DNA from: JBEKLJ01 sp050010255
Lineage (GTDB): Bacteria; Acidobacteriota; Terriglobia; Bryobacterales; Bryobacteraceae
Reading direction: 5' to 3'
NCBI GenBank assembly: GCA_050010255.1
Contig: JBEKLJ010000177.1
Location: forward strand, 1 to 7,593
Length of the DNA: 7,593 nt
The position numbers were made by a program, and so were the translations under genes. This document shows, in pieces, positions 1 through 5,733 of the stretch. Position 1 is the first letter of the stretch. Each line of letters opens with the position of its first letter. Under the pieces are notes generated by a model. It did not search any database. It was not told the origin of the DNA and worked only from the letters and a program-made list of their open reading frames with translations.

Positions 1-303
1 CTGAAGCTCAGTATCGGCCTGGCCGCCGTCAGTTTGCAGCCCGACGGCGACCGTTGGAGCGGGCAGATCGAGGTCATCTTGGTTCAGCGGGACAATTTCG
101 GCAATGAATACGAGCCCCTTTCACAGGGGCTCGGCCTGAAGTTGAAGCAGGAGAGTTACGACCAGGCGGTCCGGAGCGGCCTGCCGTATGGCGGCAGGTT
201 CCGGCCGAATCCCAAAGCGACCTCGCTGCGTGTGATCGTGCGGGACCTGAACAGCGGCAACCTGGGTACGTTGACAATCCCGCTGCCGGCGAGCGCCCCA
301 TAG
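1..303 (+). CDS. C-terminal fragment of a probable VWFA-related domain protein (5' end outside window)
   Basis: Frame 1 is open from the first base and ends at TAG 301-303, giving the last 100 residues of a protein that starts upstream. The fragment reads as a beta-rich domain: an amphipathic strand segment (WSGQIEVILVQRD), a helix-like stretch around QESYDQAVRSG, and a final strand pair (LRVIVRDLNSGNLGTLTIPL). This ending, 'LRV.VRD..SG..G.L.IPL', is one I associate with the C-termini of acidobacterial 'VWFA-related domain' proteins, large exported proteins of unknown role. The VWA domain itself is not in the window, so the family name rests on the tail alone. A TTG at 34 could be read as a start, but the frame is open upstream and the similarity appears to continue through it, so a truncated gene is the better reading. 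No terminator with a T-tract follows. Confidence 0.6.
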   Translation: MKLSIGLAAVSLQPDGDRWSGQIEVILVQRDNFGNEYEPLSQGLGLKLKQESYDQAVRSGLPYGGRFRPNPKATSLRVIVRDLNSGNLGTLTIPLPASAP

Positions 304-608
304 CCGCCTCGGGCCAGCCGCCCACCAGACGGCTTCCAATTCTTTCGCAGTCCCGGAACGGAACTGAGTGGTCTCGCTTGGGAATCTCCCGCCCGAGGCT
401 GCGCTGCCGCCTCCAGAACCAGAGAAAGGCTCGCACGCGCGACTAGACTGTTTGTGAGGGCGCCGGCCGCGAGCGCGCCTTGTGGCATCGCTTGATGCTT
501 TGCGGCCCTCTCATCGCGCCTCGCTGCGATCGTGGTGGAACGTCCGGGCTGGCCCGCCGTCCGTTCACGCGCGCGGCAGCGGCAAGGGCAGCCGCCAGAA
601 ATGGGGTA

Positions 609-632
609 AATTGCTACTGTCCCCGGTTTTGG
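609..632 (+). repeat. 24-nt dispersed repeat, copy A
   Basis: The word aattgctactgtccccggtt plus ttgg occurs here and again at 1942-1965 with a single mismatch (position 6, c versus t), so 23 of 24 bases agree. It lies 73 bp before the start codon of the redoxin gene and 11 bp before the cggcgg/ccgccg stem-loop (644-661). Both copies have the same orientation and sit in intergenic DNA next to hairpins, as in REP-type (repetitive extragenic palindromic) elements. Assignment to a REP/RAYT family is inference; no transposase gene is in the window. Confidence 0.7.
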
Positions 633-689
633 CAATCGGAAAACGGCGGTCCGGGCCGCCGCAGTCTGGCTGGGGGCGACCGGCTGAAC

Positions 690-695
690 TACACT
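690..695 (+). promoter_or_regulatory. Possible -10 box of the redoxin gene
   Basis: TACACT at 690-695 is a fair match to TATAAT and lies only 10 nt before the ATG at 706. No good -35 hexamer is seen at the usual distance. If used, transcription would begin within a few bases of the start codon, which would fit the absence of any Shine-Dalgarno sequence before this gene. A single six-base match in GC-rich DNA is weak evidence. Confidence 0.25.
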
Positions 696-705
696 ATCAA
701 ACAGC

Positions 706-1890
706 ATGCAAACACTGTTGCCTCTCGTCTTTCTGATCGGTGCGCTGGCGGTCTTCGCGGCGGACGACGATCATCCCACGCTGGCCCTCGGTTCCCAGGC
801 GCCCGACTTCTCGCTTCCCGGTATTGACGGCAAGGTGCACACGCTCGGCGACTACTCCGCCAGCCGCGTGCTGGTGATCGTCTTCACCTGCAATCACTGT
901 CCGACCGCCCAGCTCTACGAGGGCCGGATCAAGAAACTGGTGGCGGACTACCAGTCAAAGAGCGTGGCGTTCGTGGCCATCGAGCCGAACAGCCCCGACG
1001 CGGTTCTGCTCAGCGAGCTGGCCTACACGGACGTTGGCGACGGCTTCGAGGACATGAAGATCCGGGCCGAGTACCGGCACTTCAATTTCCCCTACCTCTA
1101 CGATGGCGAGACCCAAGCGGTCGCGCGGGCCTACGGACCGAAGGCCACGCCGCACGTCTTCATCTTCGATGAACACCGGAAGCTGCGCTACGAAGGACGC
1201 GTGGACGACAGTCAGCGCGAATCGCTGGTCAGGACCCAGGACACCCGTAACGCCATCGACGCGCTCCTGTCGGGCCAGCCCGTGGCGGTGCCTCACACCG
1301 GCGTCTTCGGCTGCTCCACCAAGTGGAAGTCGAAGCAGGCGGCCCGCCTCGCGGAGCTGAAGAAGATCGAGGCCGAGCCGGTCGAGCTTGCGGCGGCGGG
1401 TCCGGCCGACTTGAGGCAATTGCGCGCGAACGCCACCGGCACGGGCGCCACCGGCACGGGCGCCACCGGCACGGGTGCCTCGGGCAAGCTGCTGTTGGTG
1501 AACTTCTGGGCCACCTGGTGCGGGCCGTGCATCACCGAGCTTCCGGAGCTCGAAACCACCTATCGCATGTACCGCGGGCGCGATTTCGACTTTGTCACCG
1601 TCTCGACCAACCTGCCCGACGAGCGGCCGGGTGTGCTCCAGGCACTCGAGAAACTGCACGCTTCCGGGCGGAACCTGCAGTTCGCCTCCGACGACACCTA
1701 CGCCATGCAGGCGGCCTTCGACGCCCACTGGGAGTCCGGCGTGCCGTTCACCATGCTGATTGCCCCGGGGGGCAGGGTGCTGTATCAGAAACAGGGTGAA
1801 GTCGACATCCTGGAGCTGCGGCGGGTGATCCTGGCGAATCTCCCGGACTCCGACTATATCGGCCACCGCGCCCATTGGGCCAGCAGGTAA
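706..1890 (+). CDS. Exported tandem redoxin/thioredoxin-fold protein (AhpC/TSA-like plus TlpA-like domains)
   Basis: The 394-residue protein begins with a hydrophobic signal peptide (residues 1-18, cleavage likely near VFA-AD). The signal is odd in having no Lys or Arg before its core. Domain 1 (about 25-200) is AhpC/TSA-like, with APDFSLPGIDG and the redox pair CNHC (Cys62, Cys65); a further FGCSTKW motif (Cys203) closes it, as in the planctomycete/acidobacterial 'redoxin domain' family. A low-complexity linker follows, containing three TGTGA units (244-258). Domain 2 (about 259-380) is a TlpA/ResA-type thioredoxin with WCGPC (Cys272, Cys275) and the cis-proline turn GVPFT. It is expected to act as a thiol-disulfide reductase or isomerase in the periplasm; its substrate cannot be inferred. 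The ATG at 706 is chosen because it starts the signal peptide. No Shine-Dalgarno sequence precedes it. It is 83 bp upstream of the mannobiose pair, with no obvious functional link. Confidence 0.9.
   Translation: MQTLLPLVFLIGALAVFAADDDHPTLALGSQAPDFSLPGIDGKVHTLGDYSASRVLVIVFTCNHCPTAQLYEGRIKKLVADYQSKSVAFVAIEPNSPDAVLLSELAYTDVGDGFEDMKIRAEYRHFNFPYLYDGETQAVARAYGPKATPHVFIFDEHRKLRYEGRVDDSQRESLVRTQDTRNAIDALLSGQPVAVPHTGVFGCSTKWKSKQAARLAELKKIEAEPVELAAAGPADLRQLRANATGTGATGTGATGTGASGKLLLVNFWATWCGPCITELPELETTYRMYRGRDFDFVTVSTNLPDERPGVLQALEKLHASGRNLQFASDDTYAMQAAFDAHWESGVPFTMLIAPGGRVLYQKQGEVDILELRRVILANLPDSDYIGHRAHWASR
1435..1479 (+). repeat. 3 x 15-bp tandem repeat coding TGTGA in the interdomain linker
   Basis: Three contiguous units of accggcacgggcgcc lie at 1435-1449, 1450-1464 and 1465-1479. 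The first two are identical and the third differs by one silent base (gggtgcc). Each unit encodes Thr-Gly-Thr-Gly-Ala between the two thioredoxin-fold domains. Because the unit is a multiple of three, gain or loss of copies changes only linker length, not frame. Confidence 0.95.
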
Positions 1891-1897
1891 ATGGCGC

Positions 1898-1940
1898 TCC
1901 ACCGCTCCCTCCTGCACGCGCAGGTGCTCGAGCGCGTGGA
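1898..1940. repeat. Strong imperfect hairpin between the redoxin and GH130 genes
   Basis: Nested inverted repeats pair tccac 1898-1902 with gtgga 1936-1940, cgctc 1903-1907 with gagcg 1930-1934 (a single bulged c at 1935), and cctgc 1911-1915 with gcagg 1920-1924 around a 4-nt loop. That is 15 base pairs in all, mostly G-C. No T-run follows, so it is not a standard intrinsic terminator. It abuts the 24-nt repeat at 1942-1965, and the two may form one extragenic element. It could also act as an mRNA stability or processing structure. Confidence 0.55.
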
Positions 1941-1941
1941 C

Positions 1942-1965
1942 AATTGTTACTGTCCCCGGTTTTGG
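1942..1965 (+). repeat. 24-nt dispersed repeat, copy B
   Basis: This copy differs from copy A (609-632) at one base. It begins one base after the hairpin at 1898-1940, and its last two bases form the start of the GGGAG ribosome site of the GH130 gene. The insertion of a mobile-looking repeat so close to a start codon means it may affect translation of the mannobiose genes. The repeat is seen directly; any effect on expression is inference. Confidence 0.7.
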
Positions 1966-1968
1966 GAG
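1964..1968 (+). promoter_or_regulatory. Ribosome binding site deciding the GH130 start
   Basis: GGGAG ends 5 nt before the ATG at 1974 and selects that codon over the in-frame ATG at 1875. The longer form would read through the hairpin and the repeat and add a low-complexity extension (PPLPPARAGARARG) not expected in the family. The first two bases of this site are the last two of the 24-nt repeat. Confidence 0.65.
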
Positions 1969-1973
1969 ACCAC

Positions 1974-3185
1974 ATGACGAAAGCAGAGTTTCAGCTTCAA
2001 CGGGAGCGGCTGTTTCAGGCGCAGGAGAGCCTCATCGAGCGCCGCAACGAGCCCTGGCCCGATTCCAACGGTTGGTTCCACCGTTTCCGCTATCCGGTTC
2101 TGACGGCGGCTCACACGCCGCTCTTCTGGCGCTACGACCTGGATCCGGCCAGCAACCCGTTTCTGATGGAGCGTCTCGGCATCAACGCCGCGTTCAACGT
2201 CGGCGCCATGGCCTGGAAGGGCGGCGTGGTTCTGATGGCGAGGGTGGAAGGCGTGGACCGGAAGTCGTTTTTCGCGGTCGCCGAGAGCGCCACCGGCATC
2301 GACGGGTTCCGCTTCTGGGACTATCCGGTGGTCCTGCCCGAAGCGGCCGACCCGGAGACGAATGTCTACGACATGCGGCTGACGGCCCACGAAGACGGCT
2401 GGATCTACGGCCTGTTCTGCGCGGAGCGTAAAGATCCCGACGCGCCTCCCGGCGACCTGTCCTCCGCGGTGGCCCAGTGCGGCATCGCGCGCACGCGCGA
2501 TCTGAAGGCCTGGGAGCGTCTGGACGACTTGCGGACGCCCTCGGCGCAGCAGCGCAATTGCGTCCTGCACCCCGAGTTCGTGGGCGGCCAGTACGCCTTC
2601 TACACCCGGCCGCAAGACAGTTTCATTGAGGCGGGCCGCGGGGGCGGTATCGGCTGGGGGCTCGCGCCGGACATCGAACACGCGGTGATTGAGGAGGAAA
2701 CCATCATCGACCGCCGCGAGTACCACACCATCAACGAAGTCAAGAACGGCCTCGGCCCCGCGCCGCTCAAGACCGAAAAGGGCTGGCTCCACCTGGCCCA
2801 CGGAGTGCGTAACACGGCGGCCGGGCTGCGTTACGTCCTCTATTGCTTCCTCTGCGACTTGCAGGCACCGTACAAGGTGCTGGCCAAGCCCGGCGGCTAT
2901 TTCCTGGCGCCCGAGGGCGAGGAGCGGGTCGGCGACGTATCGAACGTGGCCTTCTCCAGCGGCTGGGTCCGCCGCGGCGACGACGTTCTCATCTACTACG
3001 GCGCCTCCGACACCCGCACCTATGTCGCCGCCACGACCGTAGACCGGCTCCTCGACTACGTCCTGAACACTCCGCCCGATCCGCTGCGCAGCGCCCTGTG
3101 CGTCAGGCAACGGATCGCGCTCATCGAGAAGAACCTGCGGCTGCCCAGCGAGTCGGGCTCTATGCCGGGACGAGGAAACTCATGA
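1974..3185 (+). CDS. GH130 4-O-beta-D-mannosyl-D-glucose phosphorylase
   Basis: This 403-residue cytoplasmic enzyme would phosphorolyse beta-1,4-mannosyl-glucose to alpha-mannose 1-phosphate and glucose (EC 2.4.1.281). The whole length matches the mannosylglucose phosphorylase branch of GH130 as I know it from Bacteroides fragilis: GINAAFNVGA (69-78), RVEGVDRKSFFAVAES (90-105), NVYDMR with the presumed catalytic acid Asp133, HEDGWIYGLFCAERKDP, HPEFVGGQYAFYTRPQDSF, GGGIGWGL, YHTINEVKNGLGP, WLHLAHGVR and GEERVGDVSNVAFS. The five-bladed propeller appears complete. About 15 C-terminal residues (PSESGSMPGRGNS) look like a lineage tail. Its stop overlaps the epimerase start by ATGA, which fits coupled production of two enzymes of one pathway. 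The closest alternative, a mannooligosaccharide phosphorylase of another GH130 subfamily, is less likely given this motif set and the epimerase partner. No sugar transporter or endo-mannanase is in the window. Confidence 0.93.
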   Translation: MTKAEFQLQRERLFQAQESLIERRNEPWPDSNGWFHRFRYPVLTAAHTPLFWRYDLDPASNPFLMERLGINAAFNVGAMAWKGGVVLMARVEGVDRKSFFAVAESATGIDGFRFWDYPVVLPEAADPETNVYDMRLTAHEDGWIYGLFCAERKDPDAPPGDLSSAVAQCGIARTRDLKAWERLDDLRTPSAQQRNCVLHPEFVGGQYAFYTRPQDSFIEAGRGGGIGWGLAPDIEHAVIEEETIIDRREYHTINEVKNGLGPAPLKTEKGWLHLAHGVRNTAAGLRYVLYCFLCDLQAPYKVLAKPGGYFLAPEGEERVGDVSNVAFSSGWVRRGDDVLIYYGASDTRTYVAATTVDRLLDYVLNTPPDPLRSALCVRQRIALIEKNLRLPSESGSMPGRGNS

Positions 3186-4399
3186 TGGATGAGGCGGCCA
3201 GGAAGCTGTGGGCGGCGCGCTTTCGGAAAGAGCTGGTGGGGAACATCCTGCCGTTTTGGATGCGCCACACGGTGGATCGGCAGAACGGCGGTTTCTACGG
3301 GACAATCGGCTGCGACTTGAAGGTGGACAAAGAGTCGCCGCGCGCCGCGGTCATCAACACCCGCATCCTGTGGACCTTCTCGGCGGCGTGCAGGTTGGGC
3401 GACGCCCGGTACCGGGAGATCGCCGACTGGGCCTACGACTACATTGTCCAGAAGTTCTGGGACGAAGCGTATGGGGGCATCTATTGGATGCTCGACTGGA
3501 AGGGCAATCCCATTTCCGACCGCAAGCAGATCTATGCCCAGGCCTTTGCCGTCTACGCGATGGCTGAGTATTTCCGGGCCACCGGCAAAGCCGAAAGCCT
3601 GGAGCGGGCCAAGCAGCTCTACCGGCTGATTGAAGAGAAGAGTCATGAGCCGGTCTACGGGGGCTATGTTGAGGCCTGTAGCCGCGATTGGGGCGCCCTG
3701 GAGGATCTGCGGCTGAGCGAGAAGGACCTGAACAGCCCCAAGTCGATGAACACGCACCTGCACCTAATGGAGGCCTATACCAACCTGCTGCGCGTGTGGA
3801 AAGACCCGGAATTGCAGGCCAGCCAGCGAGCGCTGCTCCAAGTGACCATGGATCGCATCATCGATGGCGCCACGGGGCACTTCAAGATGTTCTTCGATAA
3901 CCGATGGAACTCTCTCTCCGATCATGTTTCCTTCGGACACGACATTGAAGGTAGCTGGCTGCTCGTTGAGGCCGCCGAAGTGCTGGGGGACCGGGCGCTG
4001 CTCGATCGTGCGCGCAAACTGTCTATCCGGATGGCCCAGGCCGTCTATGAGGAGGGCCTGGACAAAGATGGCAGTCTCTTCTACGAGGCCAATTCCAAGG
4101 GCGCGCTGATCGACCCCAACAAACATTGGTGGGCGCAGGCGGAGGCGGTGGTGGGTTTCTACAACGCCTATCAGCTTTCCGGCCAAGAGCGCTTCCTGAA
4201 GCAGGCCTATCGGGCCTGGGAGTACATCGAAGCGAGGGTCGTGGACAAAGTGCATGGCGAGTGGCACGCGAAACTGAGCCCGGAAGGCACAGCCTATACG
4301 GAAAAGGACGATCCGGACGCGTGCCTGGTCGGCCCCTGGAAGTGCCCCTACCACAACAGCCGGGTTTGCTTCGAAATGATGGAGCGGCTGGCCGGCTGA
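3182..4399 (+). CDS. Cellobiose 2-epimerase (AGE superfamily)
   Basis: This 405-residue enzyme would epimerise the reducing-end sugar of beta-1,4 disaccharides at C2 (EC 5.1.3.11), here presumably mannobiose to mannosyl-glucose for the phosphorylase encoded just upstream. The (alpha/alpha)6-barrel motifs of the family appear in order: NGGFYG, NTRILWTFSAA, YGGIYWMLDWKG, KQIYAQAFAVYAMAEY, KSMNTHLHLMEAYTNLL (His192), SFGHDIEGSWLL (His253), KHWWAQAEAVVGF, GEWHAKL and GPWKCPYHNSR (His391). His253 and His391 are at the places of the two catalytic histidines of characterised cellobiose 2-epimerases, and His192 matches the third conserved one. Length is normal and no signal peptide is present. GAGGA at 3172-3176 lies 5 nt before the ATG at 3182; a second ATG at 3185 is adjacent and equally usable. 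The frame is open upstream to 2843 inside the GH130 gene, but that part has no family resemblance. Confidence 0.94.
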   Translation: MMDEAARKLWAARFRKELVGNILPFWMRHTVDRQNGGFYGTIGCDLKVDKESPRAAVINTRILWTFSAACRLGDARYREIADWAYDYIVQKFWDEAYGGIYWMLDWKGNPISDRKQIYAQAFAVYAMAEYFRATGKAESLERAKQLYRLIEEKSHEPVYGGYVEACSRDWGALEDLRLSEKDLNSPKSMNTHLHLMEAYTNLLRVWKDPELQASQRALLQVTMDRIIDGATGHFKMFFDNRWNSLSDHVSFGHDIEGSWLLVEAAEVLGDRALLDRARKLSIRMAQAVYEEGLDKDGSLFYEANSKGALIDPNKHWWAQAEAVVGFYNAYQLSGQERFLKQAYRAWEYIEARVVDKVHGEWHAKLSPEGTAYTEKDDPDACLVGPWKCPYHNSRVCFEMMERLAG

Positions 4400-4671
4400 A
4401 CCCGAACCTGAAGACAGCCTGCGCGCGTCCGGTGTTTCGCGGCTCCCCAAACCGTCCACCCTGAGACGAGAACCGGTCTCGTGGATCCCCGAGCAGAGCT
4501 GTAACACTATGAAAACAGGGCTGCGGGCCGACAGCTCCCCATTTTAGTGAGACGGGTTCGAGCCTGCCACGTGCCTGGCGGTCTTTTCGCAGCTTCCTGT
4601 CCCCAAATCGCGGTCTAGCGCCCAGGAAGCACAGGTGAGACGGGTTTCTAGCGCGTGAGACTATTTTATCG
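4400..4671. other. Intergenic region with repeated TGAGAC(GGGTT) words and a stem-loop
   Basis: GTGAGACGGGTT occurs exactly at 4547-4558 and 4635-4646; the shorter GTGAGAC occurs at 4655-4661 and a relative, TGAGACGAG, at 4462-4470. All are in the same orientation upstream of the promoter at 4672-4701, so they could be operator sites, for instance for the helix-turn-helix protein encoded next; this is inference. Between two of them an 8-bp inverted repeat (gcttcctg 4592-4599, caggaagc 4623-4630) encloses a 23-nt loop containing tgtccccaaat, a weak echo of the 24-nt repeat. No gene is seen. Confidence 0.45.
4466..4482. terminator. Weak candidate terminator hairpin after the epimerase gene
   Basis: acgaga 4466-4471 and tctcgt 4477-4482 form a perfect 6-bp stem with loop accgg, 66 bp after the epimerase stop. 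There is no T-run on the 3' side, so termination here is uncertain; it may simply be a fortuitous stem. It partly overlaps one of the TGAGAC words. Confidence 0.25.
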
Positions 4672-4701
4672 TTGACAGGGTTTTGGAAAATGAAGTATGA
4701 T
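4672..4701 (+). promoter_or_regulatory. Sigma-70-type promoter of the HTH-ParA-MPN operon
   Basis: A perfect -35 box TTGACA (4672-4677) and a near-consensus -10 box TATGAT (4696-4701) are separated by 18 bp, in a stretch that is markedly more A+T-rich than the rest of the window. Transcription would start near 4708, leaving a leader of only about 12-14 nt before the ATG at 4721. The closely packed TGAGAC words just upstream are placed where activator or repressor sites would be expected. Confidence 0.8.
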
Positions 4702-4720
4702 TCAGAGTTGATTATTCACT

Positions 4721-4930
4721 ATGGCAGATCACAACAGATCGCGTTCTGGCATCTCAGACGCTGGGGCCATGGGTATGTTGGGGATTAGCCGCGCGACTTT
4801 CTACCGCCTTTTGAAGGCCGGGGTGCTCCCATCTCCCTCCGGCCGCATCGGCAAACGTCGGCGGGTTTGGACGTCGGCCGAGATCGTACTTGCCCAGGAG
4901 CAATTGCAGGCACAAAAGGAACGCACATGA
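4721..4930 (+). CDS. Small MerR/AlpA-type helix-turn-helix DNA-binding protein
   Basis: The 69-residue protein is essentially one winged-helix domain of the HTH_17/AlpA/excisionase kind. ISDAGAMGMLGISRATFYRLLKAGVLP (11-37) gives the two helices of the HTH, with SRATFYRLL as the recognition helix. SGRIGKRRRVWTSAEIVLAQ (40-59) gives the basic wing and the following helix. There is no effector domain. It is the first gene after a strong promoter and its TGA overlaps the ATG of the ParA gene (ATGA, 4927-4930), so the two are coupled. Autoregulation of the operon through the upstream TGAGAC words is a reasonable guess. No Shine-Dalgarno sequence is visible in the short leader; no other in-frame start fits the domain. 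AlpA-like proteins also occur in prophages and integrative elements, but no integrase or att site is seen here. Confidence 0.8.
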   Translation: MADHNRSRSGISDAGAMGMLGISRATFYRLLKAGVLPSPSGRIGKRRRVWTSAEIVLAQEQLQAQKERT

Positions 4931-5733
4931 TCCGTATCGTCGTAGCGAATCAACGAGGGGGCGTCGCAAAGACCACGACCGCTCTGGTTCTGGCCCGCAT
5001 CTACGCCGATCAAGGCAAGAAGGTGCTGCTGATCGACACAGACTCGCAGGGGTCTATCGGCACGATCATCTCCCTCCGAGCGAAGTACCATCTCTCCGAC
5101 TTCCTGGTGGGCCGCATCGCGCTCGAGGAGTGCCTCGTGGCAGCGCATCCGAACATCGATGTGCTCCCGGGCAACCGCCACACTTCCCGGGCCGAAGACC
5201 TGATCACGGCGCAGGGCTTCCGCGAGTTCGTCTTCGAGCAGATGTTCAGCCCCTACGAACACAACTATGACGTGATCCTGATCGACGTGGCGCCGTCGAT
5301 CACGCTGTTCCAGACGTGCGCCATGGTGTACACGCGCCGGGTCCTGATTCCGGTCGCCATGGAGATCCTCAGTGTCCAGGGCGCCATGGCCAGCCTGGAA
5401 TCGGCGCGGACCTTGAACACGATGTTCTGCAACGGCTACCACATGCCCGTCGAGACCATCGGCATGCTGCCGGTGATGGTGGACCGCCGCCTGGCCATGA
5501 CGGGCATCATCCTCGATACGCTGGAACAGATCTCCGAGAAGACCGGCGTGCCGCAACTGTCGCCCATACGGACCGACACCTCAGTGGTCAAGGCTAACAA
5601 GGAACGGCGGTTTCTGGCGGACTTCGACCCGAAATCGAAAGCCTTGGAGGACTACCAGGTGGTGGCCGACGAAGTCCTAAGCATAATGAGACAACTGGAT
5701 GGCATCCCCGAAGCGCAGCGCCAATCGGCCTAA
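4927..5733 (+). CDS. ParA/MinD-family ATPase with an altered Walker A signature
   Basis: The 268-residue protein has all main ParA landmarks: a deviant Walker A RGGVAKTT (10-17, with the catalytic Lys15), the A' motif DTDSQG (37-42), and Walker B DVILID (115-120) followed by VAPS. Such ATPases dimerise with ATP, bind DNA or membrane without sequence specificity, and position plasmids, chromosomes, chemoreceptor arrays or other cargo. The signature lysine expected in xKGGxxKT is arginine here (Arg10), and the usual G before the second Lys is Ala14. There is no N-terminal HTH and no amphipathic C-terminal helix of the MinD type. The start is the ATG at 4927, with AGGA 4917-4920 six nt upstream; the frame extends back into the HTH gene but without ParA similarity. 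No ParB-like gene is adjacent; the overlapping downstream gene is the likely partner. Confidence 0.9.
   Translation: MIRIVVANQRGGVAKTTTALVLARIYADQGKKVLLIDTDSQGSIGTIISLRAKYHLSDFLVGRIALEECLVAAHPNIDVLPGNRHTSRAEDLITAQGFREFVFEQMFSPYEHNYDVILIDVAPSITLFQTCAMVYTRRVLIPVAMEILSVQGAMASLESARTLNTMFCNGYHMPVETIGMLPVMVDRRLAMTGIILDTLEQISEKTGVPQLSPIRTDTSVVKANKERRFLADFDPKSKALEDYQVVADEVLSIMRQLDGIPEAQRQSA

Larger units (their letters stand above)
304..705. other. About 400 bp without a convincing gene; GC-rich hairpins and one copy of a 24-nt repeat
   Basis: The only open frames here lack family resemblance and a ribosome site, and they run into the 24-nt repeat at 609-632 or into the next gene in another frame. 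What can be seen is a series of short perfect stem-loops: gcatc 485-489 with gatgc 494-498; atcgc 513-517 with gcgat 526-530; gcggc 579-583 with gccgc 591-595; and the strongest, cggcgg 644-649 with ccgccg 656-661 around a 6-nt loop. None is followed by a T-run, so they are not classical intrinsic terminators. The region may hold extragenic repeat elements or the remains of a lost gene; the sequence alone does not decide. Confidence 0.5.

Noticed and set aside
480..827. Short + strand frames across the 304-705 gap and into the redoxin gene
   Set aside because: No ribosome site or family motif; they run through the extragenic repeat and overlap the real gene in another frame.
1875..1973. Earlier start for the GH130 protein at ATG 1875
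   Set aside because: The extension would lie inside the end of the redoxin gene, the hairpin and the repeat; it has no family similarity, whereas ATG 1974 has a well-spaced GGGAG.
955..3110. Long minus-strand open frames opposite the redoxin and GH130 genes
   Set aside because: They are mirror products of high-GC codon use on the + strand, their peptides show no recognisable family motifs, and the + strand frames are unmistakable known enzymes.
2843..3181. Upstream extension of the epimerase frame inside the GH130 gene
   Set aside because: It is Arg-rich out-of-frame sequence with no AGE-family resemblance; ATG 3182 has a ribosome site and the standard N-terminus.
4547..4570. tRNA T-arm or tRNA 3'-end attachment site suggested by gacgggttcgagcctgcc
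   Set aside because: The five bases on either side of the ttcgagc loop do not pair beyond the first two positions, no acceptor or anticodon arm can be built around it, and the second copy of the word lacks the ttcga core.
4690..4788. Small alternative reading from ATG 4690 (MKYDSELIIHYG...)
   Set aside because: It starts within the promoter -10 region, ends after about 32 codons inside the HTH gene, and has no ribosome site.
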